A DNA stretch of 64,000 nt from the NCBI GenBank assembly GCA_963798445.1, contig CAWCTH010000003.1, positions 1,178,001-1,242,000 of the forward strand. The letters are read 5' to 3'. The stretch is from DASXAI01 sp963798445. GTDB lineage: Bacteria > Actinomycetota > Acidimicrobiia > Acidimicrobiales > Ilumatobacteraceae. A model generated the notes under the pieces. That model was not told where the DNA came from. It saw only the letters and a program-made list of their open reading frames with translations, and made no database searches. Of this stretch, positions 33,904 to 42,836 are shown piece by piece. The stretch's first letter is position 1; each line of letters starts with the position of its first letter. A program made the translations under genes and the position numbers.

Positions 33904-35469
33904 ATGACCGACGCCGGCGCGCCGCCTCTGGCCATCGAGCTGCGCGGCATCGTCAAGCGCTTTCCCGGCGTGGTGGCCAACGACGGCGTCGACCTCACCG
34001 TCCGAGCCGGCACGGTCCACGCCATCGTGGGTGAGAACGGCGCCGGCAAGTCGACGCTGATGAAGACGCTGTACGGCGCCCACCGGCCCGACGACGGGAC
34101 CATCGTGGTCGACGGCGTCGCCCGTCAGTTCCACTCCCCCCGCGACGCCATCGAGGCCGGCATCGGGATGGTGTTCCAGCACTTCATGCTGGCCGACAAC
34201 TTCACCGTGTGGGAGAACGTCGTACTCGGTGACGAGCCAGGGACGCCGTTGAAGCTCGACATCAGGCGGGCCCGCAAGGAGATCGGCGACCTCGCCCAAC
34301 TGTTCGGCCTCGATGTCCCGGTCGACTCCCTGACCGCCGAGCTCGGTGTGGGCGATCGCCAGCGGGTCGAGATCCTCAAGGTGCTCTACCGGGGCGCCCG
34401 CATCATCATCCTCGACGAGCCGACCGCCGTACTGGTGCCGCAAGAAGTGGACGAGCTCTTCGCCGCCCTGCGAGAGCTCACCGCACAAGGCTCCACCGTC
34501 ATCTTCATCTCCCACAAGCTCGACGAGGTCCTGGGCGTGGCCGACGCCATCACGGTCATCCGCGCCGGCAAGACCGTGAAGGAGATCGACGACGTCGGCT
34601 CCGTCACCGCCCGCCAGTTGGCCGAGCTCATGGTGGGCAGTGAGCTCCCCACGCCCGAGAGCCGCGAATCCACGGTCACCGATCAGGTCGCGCTCGCCGT
34701 CGAGGGCCTCACCGTCGCCGGTGCCGAGGGCAGCCGGCCCTTGGTCGACGACGTGTCGTTCACGGTGCATCGGGGCGAGATCCTGGGCATCGCCGGCGTG
34801 GAGGGCAACGGTCAGAGCGAGCTCATCCGCGCCCTGCTGGGCACCGAGCCTTTGGCCGCCGGTCGCATCGACATCGCCGGCAGCGACGCCACCCACGTGG
34901 GCACGAAAGCCCGACGGGCCGGTGGTCTCGGGTACATCCCCGAGGATCGCCAACGTGACGGTCTCGTGCTGGAGGCGCCGCTCTGGGAGAACGTCGTACT
35001 CGGGCATCAGGCGCAGGCCCCGGTGGCCCGCGGCATCTGGATCAGCCGCAAGGGTGCCCGCCACCGCACCGACGAGATCATCGAGGGCTTCGACGTGCGC
35101 ACGCCCGGCGCCGAGGTCGCCGCCTACGCACTGTCGGGTGGCAACCAGCAGAAGCTCATCGTCGGTCGCGAGATGATGGCGGACCCGACCGTGCTGCTGG
35201 CCTCGCACCCGACCCGCGGGATCGACGTCGGCGCGCAGGCGGCTGTCTGGGACGTCATGGAACAGGCCCGCAGCAAGGGCCTGGCGGTCGTGCTGGTCTC
35301 GGCCGATCTCGACGAGCTGATCGGACTGTCGGACACGTTGCTGGTGATGTACGGCGGCCGCATCGTGGCCACCCTCGACCCGTCGAGGGTGACACCCGCC
35401 GAGCTCGGCTCGTACATGACCGGCGCCCACGCGACCGGCAGCGTTCTGACCGGCGGCGACGCGGCGTGA
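33904..35469 (+). CDS. Nucleoside ABC transporter ATP-binding protein (duplicated ATPase, NupO/YufO type)
   Basis: 521 residues with two ABC modules. First: Walker A GENGAGKST (43-51), Q-loop FQHFML, signature LGVGDRQRVEI and Walker B IIILDEPTAVL. Second: degenerate Walker A (GVEGNGQSEL), signature LSGGNQQKLIVGREM and VLLASHPTRGIDVGA in place of the usual DEPTRG. The alternating intact/degenerate pattern is normal for carbohydrate/nucleoside CUT2-type importers. ATG 33904; overlaps the next gene as GTGA. Confidence 0.94.
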   Translation: MTDAGAPPLAIELRGIVKRFPGVVANDGVDLTVRAGTVHAIVGENGAGKSTLMKTLYGAHRPDDGTIVVDGVARQFHSPRDAIEAGIGMVFQHFMLADNFTVWENVVLGDEPGTPLKLDIRRARKEIGDLAQLFGLDVPVDSLTAELGVGDRQRVEILKVLYRGARIIILDEPTAVLVPQEVDELFAALRELTAQGSTVIFISHKLDEVLGVADAITVIRAGKTVKEIDDVGSVTARQLAELMVGSELPTPESRESTVTDQVALAVEGLTVAGAEGSRPLVDDVSFTVHRGEILGIAGVEGNGQSELIRALLGTEPLAAGRIDIAGSDATHVGTKARRAGGLGYIPEDRQRDGLVLEAPLWENVVLGHQAQAPVARGIWISRKGARHRTDEIIEGFDVRTPGAEVAAYALSGGNQQKLIVGREMMADPTVLLASHPTRGIDVGAQAAVWDVMEQARSKGLAVVLVSADLDELIGLSDTLLVMYGGRIVATLDPSRVTPAELGSYMTGAHATGSVLTGGDAA

Positions 35470-36596
35470 AGTCGCGCATCATCTACGCGCTGGCCGCTCC
35501 GGCCATCGCGGCCGCGCTCGCTCTCGCTGTCGCCTCGATCGCACTGCTGCTGGCCGGCCACAGTCCCGTCGAGACCTTCCAGACCATGTGGCAGTACCTC
35601 GACTCGGCCGACTCGGTCGTGGCCATCATCAACCGGGCCGTGCCGTACTACGTCGCCGGCGTCGCCGTCGCCATCGGCTTCAAGATGGCGCTGTTCAACA
35701 TCGGCGCTGACGGCCAGTACCGGCTGGCGGCGCTGCTGGCGGCGGCAGCCGGCGCCGCCGTCACGTTGCCGGCGCCCCTCCACGTGGCATTCATCTTCCT
35801 GGTGGCCGTCAGCGTCGGCGCCGCCTACGCCGCCATCGCCGGCATCCTCAAGGTGACGCGCGGCGTCAACGAGGTCGTGTCGACGATCATGCTCAACTTC
35901 ATCGCCACCGGCATCGGCGCGTTCCTGCTGGTCGAGTACTTCCGCAACCCCAAGGCCAATCTGGCCGCCGAGACGAAGCCCATTCCGCCATCGGGCACCT
36001 TGCCGCCGCTGAATCGGTTGCTCGAGGGATTCGGCTACCACCTGCCGACCAACACCCTCCTGCAGGGGTTCCTGCCCTTTGCCATCGTGCTCGGCATCTT
36101 GTACTACGTCGTCGTGTGGCGGACCCGCTTCGGATTCGAGCTGCGCACGACCGGCGTCAACCCGGCCGCATCGGTCGCGTCGGGCGTCAACCCGAAGGCG
36201 ATGGTGCTGAAGACCATCATGCTGTCGGGCGCGGTCGCCGGGCTCATCGGTCTGGGCCCGCTGCTGAGCGATCCGCAGCTCCACAAGTACGGCGACACCT
36301 TCCCCACGGCGATCGGGCTCACCGGCATCGCCGTCGCCCTGCTCGGGCGTAACAGCCCCGCCGGCGTCGCCGTGGGCGCCGTCGTGTGGGCGTCGCTCGA
36401 GCGCGCCGGGCAGTCGCTGCCCCCGATCGGCGTGCCGCAGGAGATCGTGCAGATCCTGCAGGGCACCCTCCTGCTGTCGGCGGTGATCGCCTTCGAGGTC
36501 GTCCGGCGCTACGCCGCTGCTGCAGCGGTACGCGACGCTGCGAATGCCGTACGACGGCAGGCGGCCATACGCGAACCGGCGGGGGCGCTCTCGTGA
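35466..36596 (+). CDS. Nucleoside ABC transporter permease 1 (NupP/YufP type)
   Basis: 376 residues, about eight to ten transmembrane helices, branched-chain/ribose-type permease family. Typical segments: GFKMALFNIGADGQY, VTRGVNEVVSTIMLNFIA, GFELRTTGVNPAASVASGVN (coupling region) and AIGLTGIAVALLGRNSP. GTG 35466 overlaps the ATPase stop. Forms the channel with permease 2. Confidence 0.93.
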   Translation: MKSRIIYALAAPAIAAALALAVASIALLLAGHSPVETFQTMWQYLDSADSVVAIINRAVPYYVAGVAVAIGFKMALFNIGADGQYRLAALLAAAAGAAVTLPAPLHVAFIFLVAVSVGAAYAAIAGILKVTRGVNEVVSTIMLNFIATGIGAFLLVEYFRNPKANLAAETKPIPPSGTLPPLNRLLEGFGYHLPTNTLLQGFLPFAIVLGILYYVVVWRTRFGFELRTTGVNPAASVASGVNPKAMVLKTIMLSGAVAGLIGLGPLLSDPQLHKYGDTFPTAIGLTGIAVALLGRNSPAGVAVGAVVWASLERAGQSLPPIGVPQEIVQILQGTLLLSAVIAFEVVRRYAAAAAVRDAANAVRRQAAIREPAGALS

Positions 36597-37885
36597 ACGC
36601 CCAAACCGCCACCATCGCCGAGGAACGGACCGGTCTCGACCGCTGGCTCGGTTCGTCGCCGTGGGCCCGGCCACTCTTGCTCGCCACGGTCGCCATGCTG
36701 GTGCTGTCGGCCTCGCGCGTCATCGCCGACGCGCCCGACATGACGAGCGGCCCGACCTTCGCCGCCGCCATCGGCGCCTCGGCACCCATCCTGCTGGCCG
36801 GCCTCGGCGGCATGTGGGCCGAACGCGCCGGCATCGTGAACATCGGCCTCGAAGGCATGATGGTGCTCGGCACCTGGTTCGCGGGATGGGCGGGCTACCA
36901 GTGGGGTCCATGGTCGGCGTTCGTGTGGGGCGGCATCGGCGGGGCGCTGGGAGGGCTGCTGCACGGCCTCGCCACGATCACCTTCGGTGTCGACCACATC
37001 GTCTCGGGTTTCGCCATCAACATCATCGCGCCCGGCCTCTGCCGCTACCTGTCCAGCGTGCTGTTCGTCGGCCGGGGTGACGGGACGATCACGCAGTCGC
37101 CCACGATGACGGGGCACATGGGCAAGCTCACCGTGCCCTTCATCTCGGGGGGTGAGTTCCTCGGTCACTCGACCCCCGACCCGTTGGGTTGGATCTCGGA
37201 GAAACGGTGGTTCTTCATCAGCGACGTGGCCGGGCTGTTGAAGGGGTTCACCACCGACCTCAGCTACACGACGCTGATCGCCCTGCTCCTCATCCCGGTG
37301 TCGGCCTACGTGCTCTGGCGCACGATCGTCGGCCTGCGGCTGCGATCGTCGGGGGAACGACCCGGCGCCGCCGACTCACTGGGGGTGCCCGTCTACCGCA
37401 TCCGCTACCTCGCCGTCACCCTGTCGGGCTTCTTCGCCGGCCTGGGCGGAGCGTGGCTGGCCATCGACGTGCGGGCCTACAACCAGGGGCAGACGGCCGG
37501 TCGCGGCTTCCAGGGCCTGGCCGCCATGATCTTCGGCAACTGGCGGCCGCTCGGCATCTTCGGCGGGGCGGGTCTCTTCGCCTACGCCCAGGCATTGACG
37601 CAGCGGGTCGGTACCGCACCGGTGCTGGCGCTGTTCATCGTGGCCGCCATCGTGTTCACCGGGCTGGGCATCCGGCTCATCACCCAACGGCAGCTCGTAG
37701 GCGGCCTCATCGCTCTCGCCGTCGTGCCGTTCGTGTTGTACTACTACTCCATCACCACGAAGGTCAGCAATCAGCTCGTCTTCATCACGCCGTACGTCGT
37801 GACGCTCGCGGTGCTGGCGTTCTCGTCGCAACGCCTCCGGCCACCGGCGTGGGACGGACGACCATGGCGCAAGGGCATGGAATAG
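36593..37885 (+). CDS. Nucleoside ABC transporter permease 2 (NupQ/YufQ type)
   Basis: 430 residues, longer than the common ~310-residue YufQ because of an N-terminal extension and an extra soluble or loop insertion (about residues 160-210). Family segments: GGMWAERAGIVNIGLEGMM, FGVDHIVSGFAINIIAPGL, GLRLRSSGERPGAADSLGV and GRGFQGLAAMIFGNWRP. GTG 36593 overlaps permease 1 (GTGA); the stop overlaps the cytidine deaminase start by one base (TAGTG). Confidence 0.92.
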   Translation: MNAQTATIAEERTGLDRWLGSSPWARPLLLATVAMLVLSASRVIADAPDMTSGPTFAAAIGASAPILLAGLGGMWAERAGIVNIGLEGMMVLGTWFAGWAGYQWGPWSAFVWGGIGGALGGLLHGLATITFGVDHIVSGFAINIIAPGLCRYLSSVLFVGRGDGTITQSPTMTGHMGKLTVPFISGGEFLGHSTPDPLGWISEKRWFFISDVAGLLKGFTTDLSYTTLIALLLIPVSAYVLWRTIVGLRLRSSGERPGAADSLGVPVYRIRYLAVTLSGFFAGLGGAWLAIDVRAYNQGQTAGRGFQGLAAMIFGNWRPLGIFGGAGLFAYAQALTQRVGTAPVLALFIVAAIVFTGLGIRLITQRQLVGGLIALAVVPFVLYYYSITTKVSNQLVFITPYVVTLAVLAFSSQRLRPPAWDGRPWRKGME

Positions 37886-38289
37886 TGCCCACCATCGATT
37901 GGGACGCGTTGCGGACGGCGGCCGTGGACGCGGCCACCCACGCGTATGCGCCCTACTCGCACTTCCACGTGGGCGCGGCGGGCCTCGTCGACGACGGGCG
38001 CATCGTCAGTGGCTGCAACGTGGAGAACGCGTCCTACGGGCTGGGGCTGTGCGCCGAGTGCGGCCTGGTGTCGGCGCTGGCGTCGAGCGGTGGCGGTCGA
38101 CTGGTCGCGGTGGTGACCGTGGCCGGCGACGGCCAGCCGGTGATGCCGTGCGGGCGGTGCCGCCAGCTCCTGTGGGAGCACGGGGGGCCGGCCTGCGTCG
38201 TCGACGGTGACGGCACGCCTACGCCGATGACGCAGATCCTGCCCGGCGCCTTCGACGAGACCAAGATGGAAGGGCGTACGGAAAGCTGA
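37885..38289 (+). CDS. cdd: Cytidine deaminase
   Basis: 134 residues, the short tetrameric type. Zinc and catalytic residues: C56, E58, C89, C92 in LCAECGLVSAL and PCGRCRQLL, with SGCNVENASYGL before them (the E of CNVENAS contacts the ribose). Deaminates (deoxy)cytidine to (deoxy)uridine. GTG 37885 is preferred (TAGTG overlap); an in-frame ATG at 37864 would add 7 residues. Confidence 0.94.
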   Translation: MPTIDWDALRTAAVDAATHAYAPYSHFHVGAAGLVDDGRIVSGCNVENASYGLGLCAECGLVSALASSGGGRLVAVVTVAGDGQPVMPCGRCRQLLWEHGGPACVVDGDGTPTPMTQILPGAFDETKMEGRTES

Positions 38290-39566
38290 TGCCGTCGGCC
38301 ATGCACGTCATCCGAGCCAAGCGCGACGGCGCCCGGCTGACCGACGAGGAGATCCGGTGGTTCCTCGCCGCCTACACCGCCGGCGACATCCCCGACGAGC
38401 AGGCGTCGGCACTGCTGATGGCGATCTACTTCCAGGGCATGGCCACCGACGAGCTGGCGACGTGGACGGCCGCCATGATCGACAGCGGTGACCGCCTCGA
38501 TCTGTCGGGCGTCGGGCGGCCCACCGTCGACAAGCACTCGACGGGCGGCGTAGGCGACAAGGTGTCGCTCGTGCTGTGCCCGCTCGTGGCGGCGTGTGGG
38601 GCGGCCGTGCCGCAGCTGTCCGGGCGCGGCCTCGGCCACACCGGCGGCACCCTCGACAAGATGGAGACCATCGCCGGGTGGCGGGCCACGCTGTCGCCGC
38701 TGGAGATGGTGACGCAGTTGCGCACGGTCGGCGCCGTGATCAGCGCTGCCGGCCCTGGCCTGGCGCCGGCCGACCGGAAACTGTACGCCCTGCGCGACGT
38801 CACCGCGACGGTCGAGAGCATCCCGCTCATCGCCAGCTCCATCATGTCGAAGAAGATCGCCGAGGGCACGGAGGCACTCGTGCTCGACGTGAAGGTCGGG
38901 TCTGGCGCGTTCATGAAGGACGTCGGCGACGCTCGGCGGCTGGCCGAGACCATGGTGGCCCTCGGCACCGCCCACGGCGTGCGCACCACGGCGCTGCTCA
39001 CCGACATGAGCGTGCCCCTCGGCCGGGCCTGCGGCAACGCCCTCGAGGTGACCGAGTCGATCGAGACCCTCCAGGGACGGGGCCCGGCCGACCTTGTCAC
39101 CATCACCCTTGCGCTGGCCCGGGAGATGGTGGCCCTGGCCGGCGTGCACGACGACACCCCCGACGACGCGCTCACCTCCGGGGCCGCCGAACGCGTCTGG
39201 CAGCAGATGGTGCGGGCTCAGGGCGGCGACCTGGCGGCGGCGTTGCCGGTGGCGCGGACCACGCACGTCCTGGCCGCCGCCGCCACGGGCTACCTCACCC
39301 ACCTCGATGCCCTACGCGTCGGCGAGTGCGCATGGCGTCTGGGCGCCGGCCGGGCCCGCAAGGAGCACCCGGTGAGCGCCATCGCCGGGGTGATGTGCCT
39401 GGCCAAGCCGGGTGACGCCGTGCAGGAGGGGCAGCCGCTGCTGGAACTGCACATCGACGACCCCGCCAAATTGCCCGACGCCCTCGAGGCTGTGCGCGGC
39501 GCCGTCCAGATCCGCCCGGACCCGCCCCCGCACCGCCCGCTCATCATCGACGTCATCCGACCCTGA
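38289..39566 (+). CDS. deoA: Thymidine (pyrimidine-nucleoside) phosphorylase
   Basis: 425 residues. Motifs: KHSTGGVGDKVSL (phosphate site), LSGRGLGHTGGTLDKMETI (family signature), SSIMSKKIAEG, VLDVKVGSGAFMK and the C-terminal KEHPVSAIAGV domain. Phosphorolysis of thymidine, deoxyuridine or uridine to base and (deoxy)ribose-1-phosphate. ATG 38289 overlaps the cdd stop (TGATG). Confidence 0.95.
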   Translation: MPSAMHVIRAKRDGARLTDEEIRWFLAAYTAGDIPDEQASALLMAIYFQGMATDELATWTAAMIDSGDRLDLSGVGRPTVDKHSTGGVGDKVSLVLCPLVAACGAAVPQLSGRGLGHTGGTLDKMETIAGWRATLSPLEMVTQLRTVGAVISAAGPGLAPADRKLYALRDVTATVESIPLIASSIMSKKIAEGTEALVLDVKVGSGAFMKDVGDARRLAETMVALGTAHGVRTTALLTDMSVPLGRACGNALEVTESIETLQGRGPADLVTITLALAREMVALAGVHDDTPDDALTSGAAERVWQQMVRAQGGDLAAALPVARTTHVLAAAATGYLTHLDALRVGECAWRLGAGRARKEHPVSAIAGVMCLAKPGDAVQEGQPLLELHIDDPAKLPDALEAVRGAVQIRPDPPPHRPLIIDVIRP

Positions 39567-39591
39567 CCGGGCGACGATAGCGTCGCTCACG

Positions 39592-40690
39592 ATGAGTGAG
39601 CGGCCCACCGACGACGCCATCCTGGCCGCGCCGAAAGTACTGCTGCACGACCACCTCGACGGCGGGGTGCGGCCGTCCACCGTGGTGGATCTCGCTCGCC
39701 AGCAGGGCTACTCGAACCTGCCCACCATGGACGTGGACGATCTCGCCACCTGGTTCCACCGCGGCGCCAAGCGCAACGACTTGGTGCTCTACCTCGAGAC
39801 GTTCGCCCACACCGTCGGGGTGATGCAGGACCGCGACGCCCTCGACGCGGGTGGCGGCCGAGTGCGCCGAGGATCTGGCGCGCGACGGCGTTGTCTACGC
39901 CGAGGTGCGCTTCGCGCCGGAGCTCCACGTCGACCGCGGCTTGAGCCTGGACGAGGTGGTGGAGGCCGTGCTCGACGGCTTCCAGCTCGGCTCGGCCGGC
40001 TCCAAGCTCGTCATCTACGGGCTGCTGTCGGCCATGCGCACCGCGGCGCGCAGCCTGGAGATCGCCGAGCTGGCGGTGCGGTGGCGCGATGCCGGCGTCA
40101 TCGGTTTCGACATCGCCGGGGCCGAAGCCGGCTACCCGCCTACCCGGCACCTCGACGCGTTCCAGTACGTGGCGCGTGAGAACTTCCACACCACCATCCA
40201 CGCCGGCGAGGCGTTCGGCCTGCCGTCGATCTGGGAGGCGATCCAGTGGTGCGGCGCCGAGCGGCTCGGCCACGGCGTGCGCATCGTCGACGACATCTCC
40301 GTCGAGGGCGGGCGCTACGAGCTCGGGCGGCTGGCGGCGTTCGTGCGTGACCGGCGCATCCCGCTGGAGATGTGCCCCACGTCCAACGTGAACACGGGCG
40401 CAGCCCCGTCCATCGCCGAGCACCCGATCGGGCTGCTGCGGCGGCTGCGGTTCCGCGTCACGGTGAACACCGACAACCGCTTGATGAGCGCCACGTCCAT
40501 GTCGAACGAGTTCCGGCAGCTGCGCGACGCGTTCGGCTACACGTGGGACGACTTCGAGTGGCTCACGGTGAACGCCATGAAGTCGGCGTTCGCCCCGTTC
40601 GACGAGCGGCTGCGCATCATCAACGAGCGCATCAAGCCGCAGTACGCCATGTTGAAGGCATCCGGCCTCGGCATCTCCGCCATCGTCTAA
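39592..40690 (+). pseudogene. add: Adenosine deaminase, frame broken by one extra base
   Basis: Reads from ATG 39592 with the metal motif LLHDHLDGG (H19, H21) to ...QDRDALD. The continuation VAAECAEDLARDGVVYAEVRFAPELH is in the +1 frame from about 39850, through HAGEAFG, RLGHGVR, EMCPTSNVNTGAA and NTDNRLMSATSM to the stop at 40690. Dropping one base from gacgcgggtgg (39845-39855) restores about 365 residues, the normal length, with all catalytic residues. TAGCGT (39578-39583) lies 8 bases before ATG. Member of the nucleoside cluster (cdd-deoA-add as in mycobacteria). Confidence 0.85.
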
Positions 40691-41669
40691 CCCCGGGTTT
40701 TGGCGAACTGATTCGCTTTATGTCTGTCTAGGAGGCAGAAACCCGCATCAGTTCGGCTAAAGATGACCCGGAGGTCCTCGATGATCGACGGCAGGCGGTG
40801 GCGCACGTCCTCGTCGGTCACCCGCGTCGAGTTGATGCCGATGCGCCGCAGCATGCGGTCGCGCCGCTTGTCCGCCGTGAGGTCGAGCTTGCCGCCATGC
40901 CACGTCACGTGGTCGATCTCCAACGCCTCGCGGTAGTCGGGCCAGTAGAAGTCGATCCGGATCAGCTCACCGTTTGGTAGCCGGATCGACGTACTGGCGC
41001 AGAGGCCTCGGGAGGCCGGCGGCGATGATGGCGCGCTCGACGATGAGCTCGAGGTCGGAGTCGACCGGCTTGAGCCACGCCGGCCGGCTCTGGAGCACCC
41101 GCCCGAACCGAGCCGAGCCCTTCCGCCCACGTTCCCGCAGCCGCGCGCCAGTAGCGACCAGCGTGGGAATGGTGGCGAGGCCGTCGTGCACGACCTGCTC
41201 GACGACCGACTCCAGCCGTTCGTCGTCGAACGTCGCGGCGAGATCGAAGACGGTGCGCGGCGGGCTCGTGACCCGGATGCCATCGGGCCTTTCGACCACG
41301 TCCACCGGATCGATGCGGTGACACCGATGGACGACGGCGCCCGGTATGAAGTGATGACTGGCTCCATCGAACAGCACGTGGAGGTGCTGAGAGGGGCCGA
41401 GCCGGCGGAAGCCCCACACCCGACCGGCGGACTGATGGGACACGAGCACGTCGGCGCCGGTGGCACAGGCGAGAGCGGCGGCCTGGTCCGAGGTCTGCGG
41501 CGCGCCACCCAACCGGAACACGCCGGGCACGTACGCGGATGAGCGCGCCGTCCCTGAGCAGTCGCGCAAGGTGTGCGTGCGTGACGCCGAACTGCTCGAG
41601 GTCCGCGAGGCGGACGACCGCGTGATGCGAAGCCATCCAGGTGAGGAGTGTCGGGCTGAGCGAATGCAC
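40687..41669 (-). pseudogene. AbiEi-antitoxin-like/DUF559 protein, two frame breaks
   Basis: Three frames join into one protein of about 326 residues. The N-terminal winged-helix part (LLTWMASHHAVVRLADLEQFGVTHAHLARLLRDGALIRV, across residues about 7-45) is the AbiEi antitoxin-type domain. Near 41531-41540 the frame moves to YVPGVFRLGGAPQT ... TVFDLAATF. Near 40979-40986 it moves again to LPNGELIRIDFYWPDYREALEIDHVTWHGG, a DUF559/Vsr-like endonuclease fold, ending at 40687. Both shifts are one extra base; 983 bases minus 2 is divisible by three. GTG 41669 has GGGAGAA upstream. No toxin partner is adjacent. The last codons run through hairpin copy 3. Confidence 0.75.
40704..40755 (+). repeat. 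Hairpin repeat (CGAACTGAT family), copy 3
   Basis: Arms 40704-40719 and 40739-40755 (CGAACTGATTCGC-TTT against AAACCCGCATCAGTTCG; two mismatches and a bulge) with an inner TCTG/CAGA pairing in the loop. It begins 13 bases after the add stop, between convergent add and the DUF559 gene. Confidence 0.8.
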
Positions 41670-41725
41670 GGGCTTCTCCCGTCGTCGAAGACGAAGGGGG
41701 AAGCGGCGTGACCATAGCAACGCCA

Positions 41726-41776
41726 CGAACTGATTCGCTTTTCGTCGGCGGGTCCGCCAAAAAGCGGATCAGTTCG
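41726..41776 (-). repeat. Hairpin repeat (CGAACTGAT family), copy 4
   Basis: Arms 41726-41742 and 41760-41776 (17 nt, one mismatch) with an inner GGCGG/CCGCC stem in the loop. It begins 2 bases after the monooxygenase stop codon on the minus strand and precedes the DUF559 gene. Outer T-runs and A-runs (cttttc / aaaaag) make it the most terminator-like copy. Confidence 0.85.
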
Positions 41777-41778
41777 GG

Positions 41779-42081
41779 CTAGAAGAGCTTGGACTCCCCG
41801 GTGATCGTGTACTTGGTGGCAGTGGAGCCCTTGAGCCCGGCGCCGACGAGGGCCTTGCCGAAGACCCGGCCGTGGGGTGCCTTGCTGTGGGCGGCGAGGG
41901 CGTCGTCGTCCTCCCACTGCTCCGTGACGTAGAACCGGCCGGGGTCGGCGACGTCACCGGAGATGTCGTAGCGGTGGCAGCCCGCTTCGGCCCGGCACAG
42001 CTCCTGATGGGCGGCACAGGCGGCGAGCACGGCGTCTCGGTTGGCGGGATCGACTTCGATGGTGCAGTGAACGATGAGCAC
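41779..42081 (-). CDS. Antibiotic biosynthesis monooxygenase (ABM) domain protein
   Basis: 100 residues, ferredoxin-like ABM fold: VLIVHCTIEVDPANRDAVL, CRAEAGCHRYDISGD, FYVTEQWEDDDALAAHSKAPH. These small proteins are quinol monooxygenases (YgiN type) or stress proteins. GTG 42081; a TAGCGT box (42090-42095) 8 bases upstream overlaps the stop codon of the methyltransferase. Followed directly by hairpin copy 4. Confidence 0.87.
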   Translation of the reverse strand: MLIVHCTIEVDPANRDAVLAACAAHQELCRAEAGCHRYDISGDVADPGRFYVTEQWEDDDALAAHSKAPHGRVFGKALVGAGLKGSTATKYTITGESKLF

Positions 42082-42092
42082 GGCCGGCGACG

Positions 42093-42836
42093 CTACGGCA
42101 CCCGCCGTCCGGACGCACGTTCGGCGGTGCCGTAGAGGAACGCCCACGTCGTGTTGGCACACCGCGCCGACCAACCGAGCGCGCCCAGATCGGCCTCCAG
42201 CGCGGAGGGCGTCCAGTACCGCTTCACGATGGTGAACTGGCGACCGTCGCGCAGGACCCGCTCGGAATCCTCCACGCCATCGGGCCGCTGGGCATCGCCC
42301 CGATCGGCGAGGAGGACCGGCCCATGGGCCGCGGCGTGATCGGCGCGGGCGTTGTCGCAGAACCAGACGCGGCCTCCCGGCACCAGCGCCCGTTCCACGA
42401 TGGACCAGAAGCCGGCCCAACGCGGCGCCGGCACGTGGGAGATCCAGAAGCTGAAGCAGACGTGGTCGAACCGGCCGGGCGGGTCCCAGCCGAACAGGTC
42501 GGCCACGACAGGCGTGACGCGCGCGGTCCCGTTGCGCGCCACGTTCAACGCCAACGCTTCGGGGGAGGCATCGACCGCCGTCACGTGGCCGGCGTGGCGC
42601 AGCAGTTGGGCGGTGAAGATGCCGGTGCCGGCGGCCAGCTCGAGCACGTTGCCGGTTGGGCCGAAGCCATCCAGCGCGGCGCCCACAGCCGCCACCTCGG
42701 CCTGCCACGACGCCTCGAACTCGGGCCCGAAGTCGTACTGGTGACGACGCTCCCACCAGTCGTCGTACTCCGGCGCCCGGGCCCGGTAGTAGGCGACCTG
42801 CTCGGCCAATCGCGAGTCGACGGCGTCAGATGCCAA
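42093..42836 (-). CDS. SAM-dependent methyltransferase (class I)
   Basis: About 247 residues from TTG 42836, a start that overlaps the end of the short ALDH gene; GTG/ATG alternatives upstream lie inside that gene. SAM loop VLELAAGTGIFTAQLL, acidic residue in AVDASPEAL, post-motif VVADLFGW and FSFWISHVP. The start ARAPEYDDWW resembles small-molecule methyltransferases. Substrate unknown. Convergent with nothing; reads with the ALDH genes. Confidence 0.82.
   Translation of the reverse strand: MASDAVDSRLAEQVAYYRARAPEYDDWWERRHQYDFGPEFEASWQAEVAAVGAALDGFGPTGNVLELAAGTGIFTAQLLRHAGHVTAVDASPEALALNVARNGTARVTPVVADLFGWDPPGRFDHVCFSFWISHVPAPRWAGFWSIVERALVPGGRVWFCDNARADHAAAHGPVLLADRGDAQRPDGVEDSERVLRDGRQFTIVKRYWTPSALEADLGALGWSARCANTTWAFLYGTAERASGRRVP

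Noticed and set aside
40687..41669. DUF559 region treated as a complete AbiE toxin-antitoxin system
   Set aside because: No AbiEii-type nucleotidyltransferase toxin is adjacent and the reading frame is broken twice; only an AbiEi-like N-terminal domain is visible.
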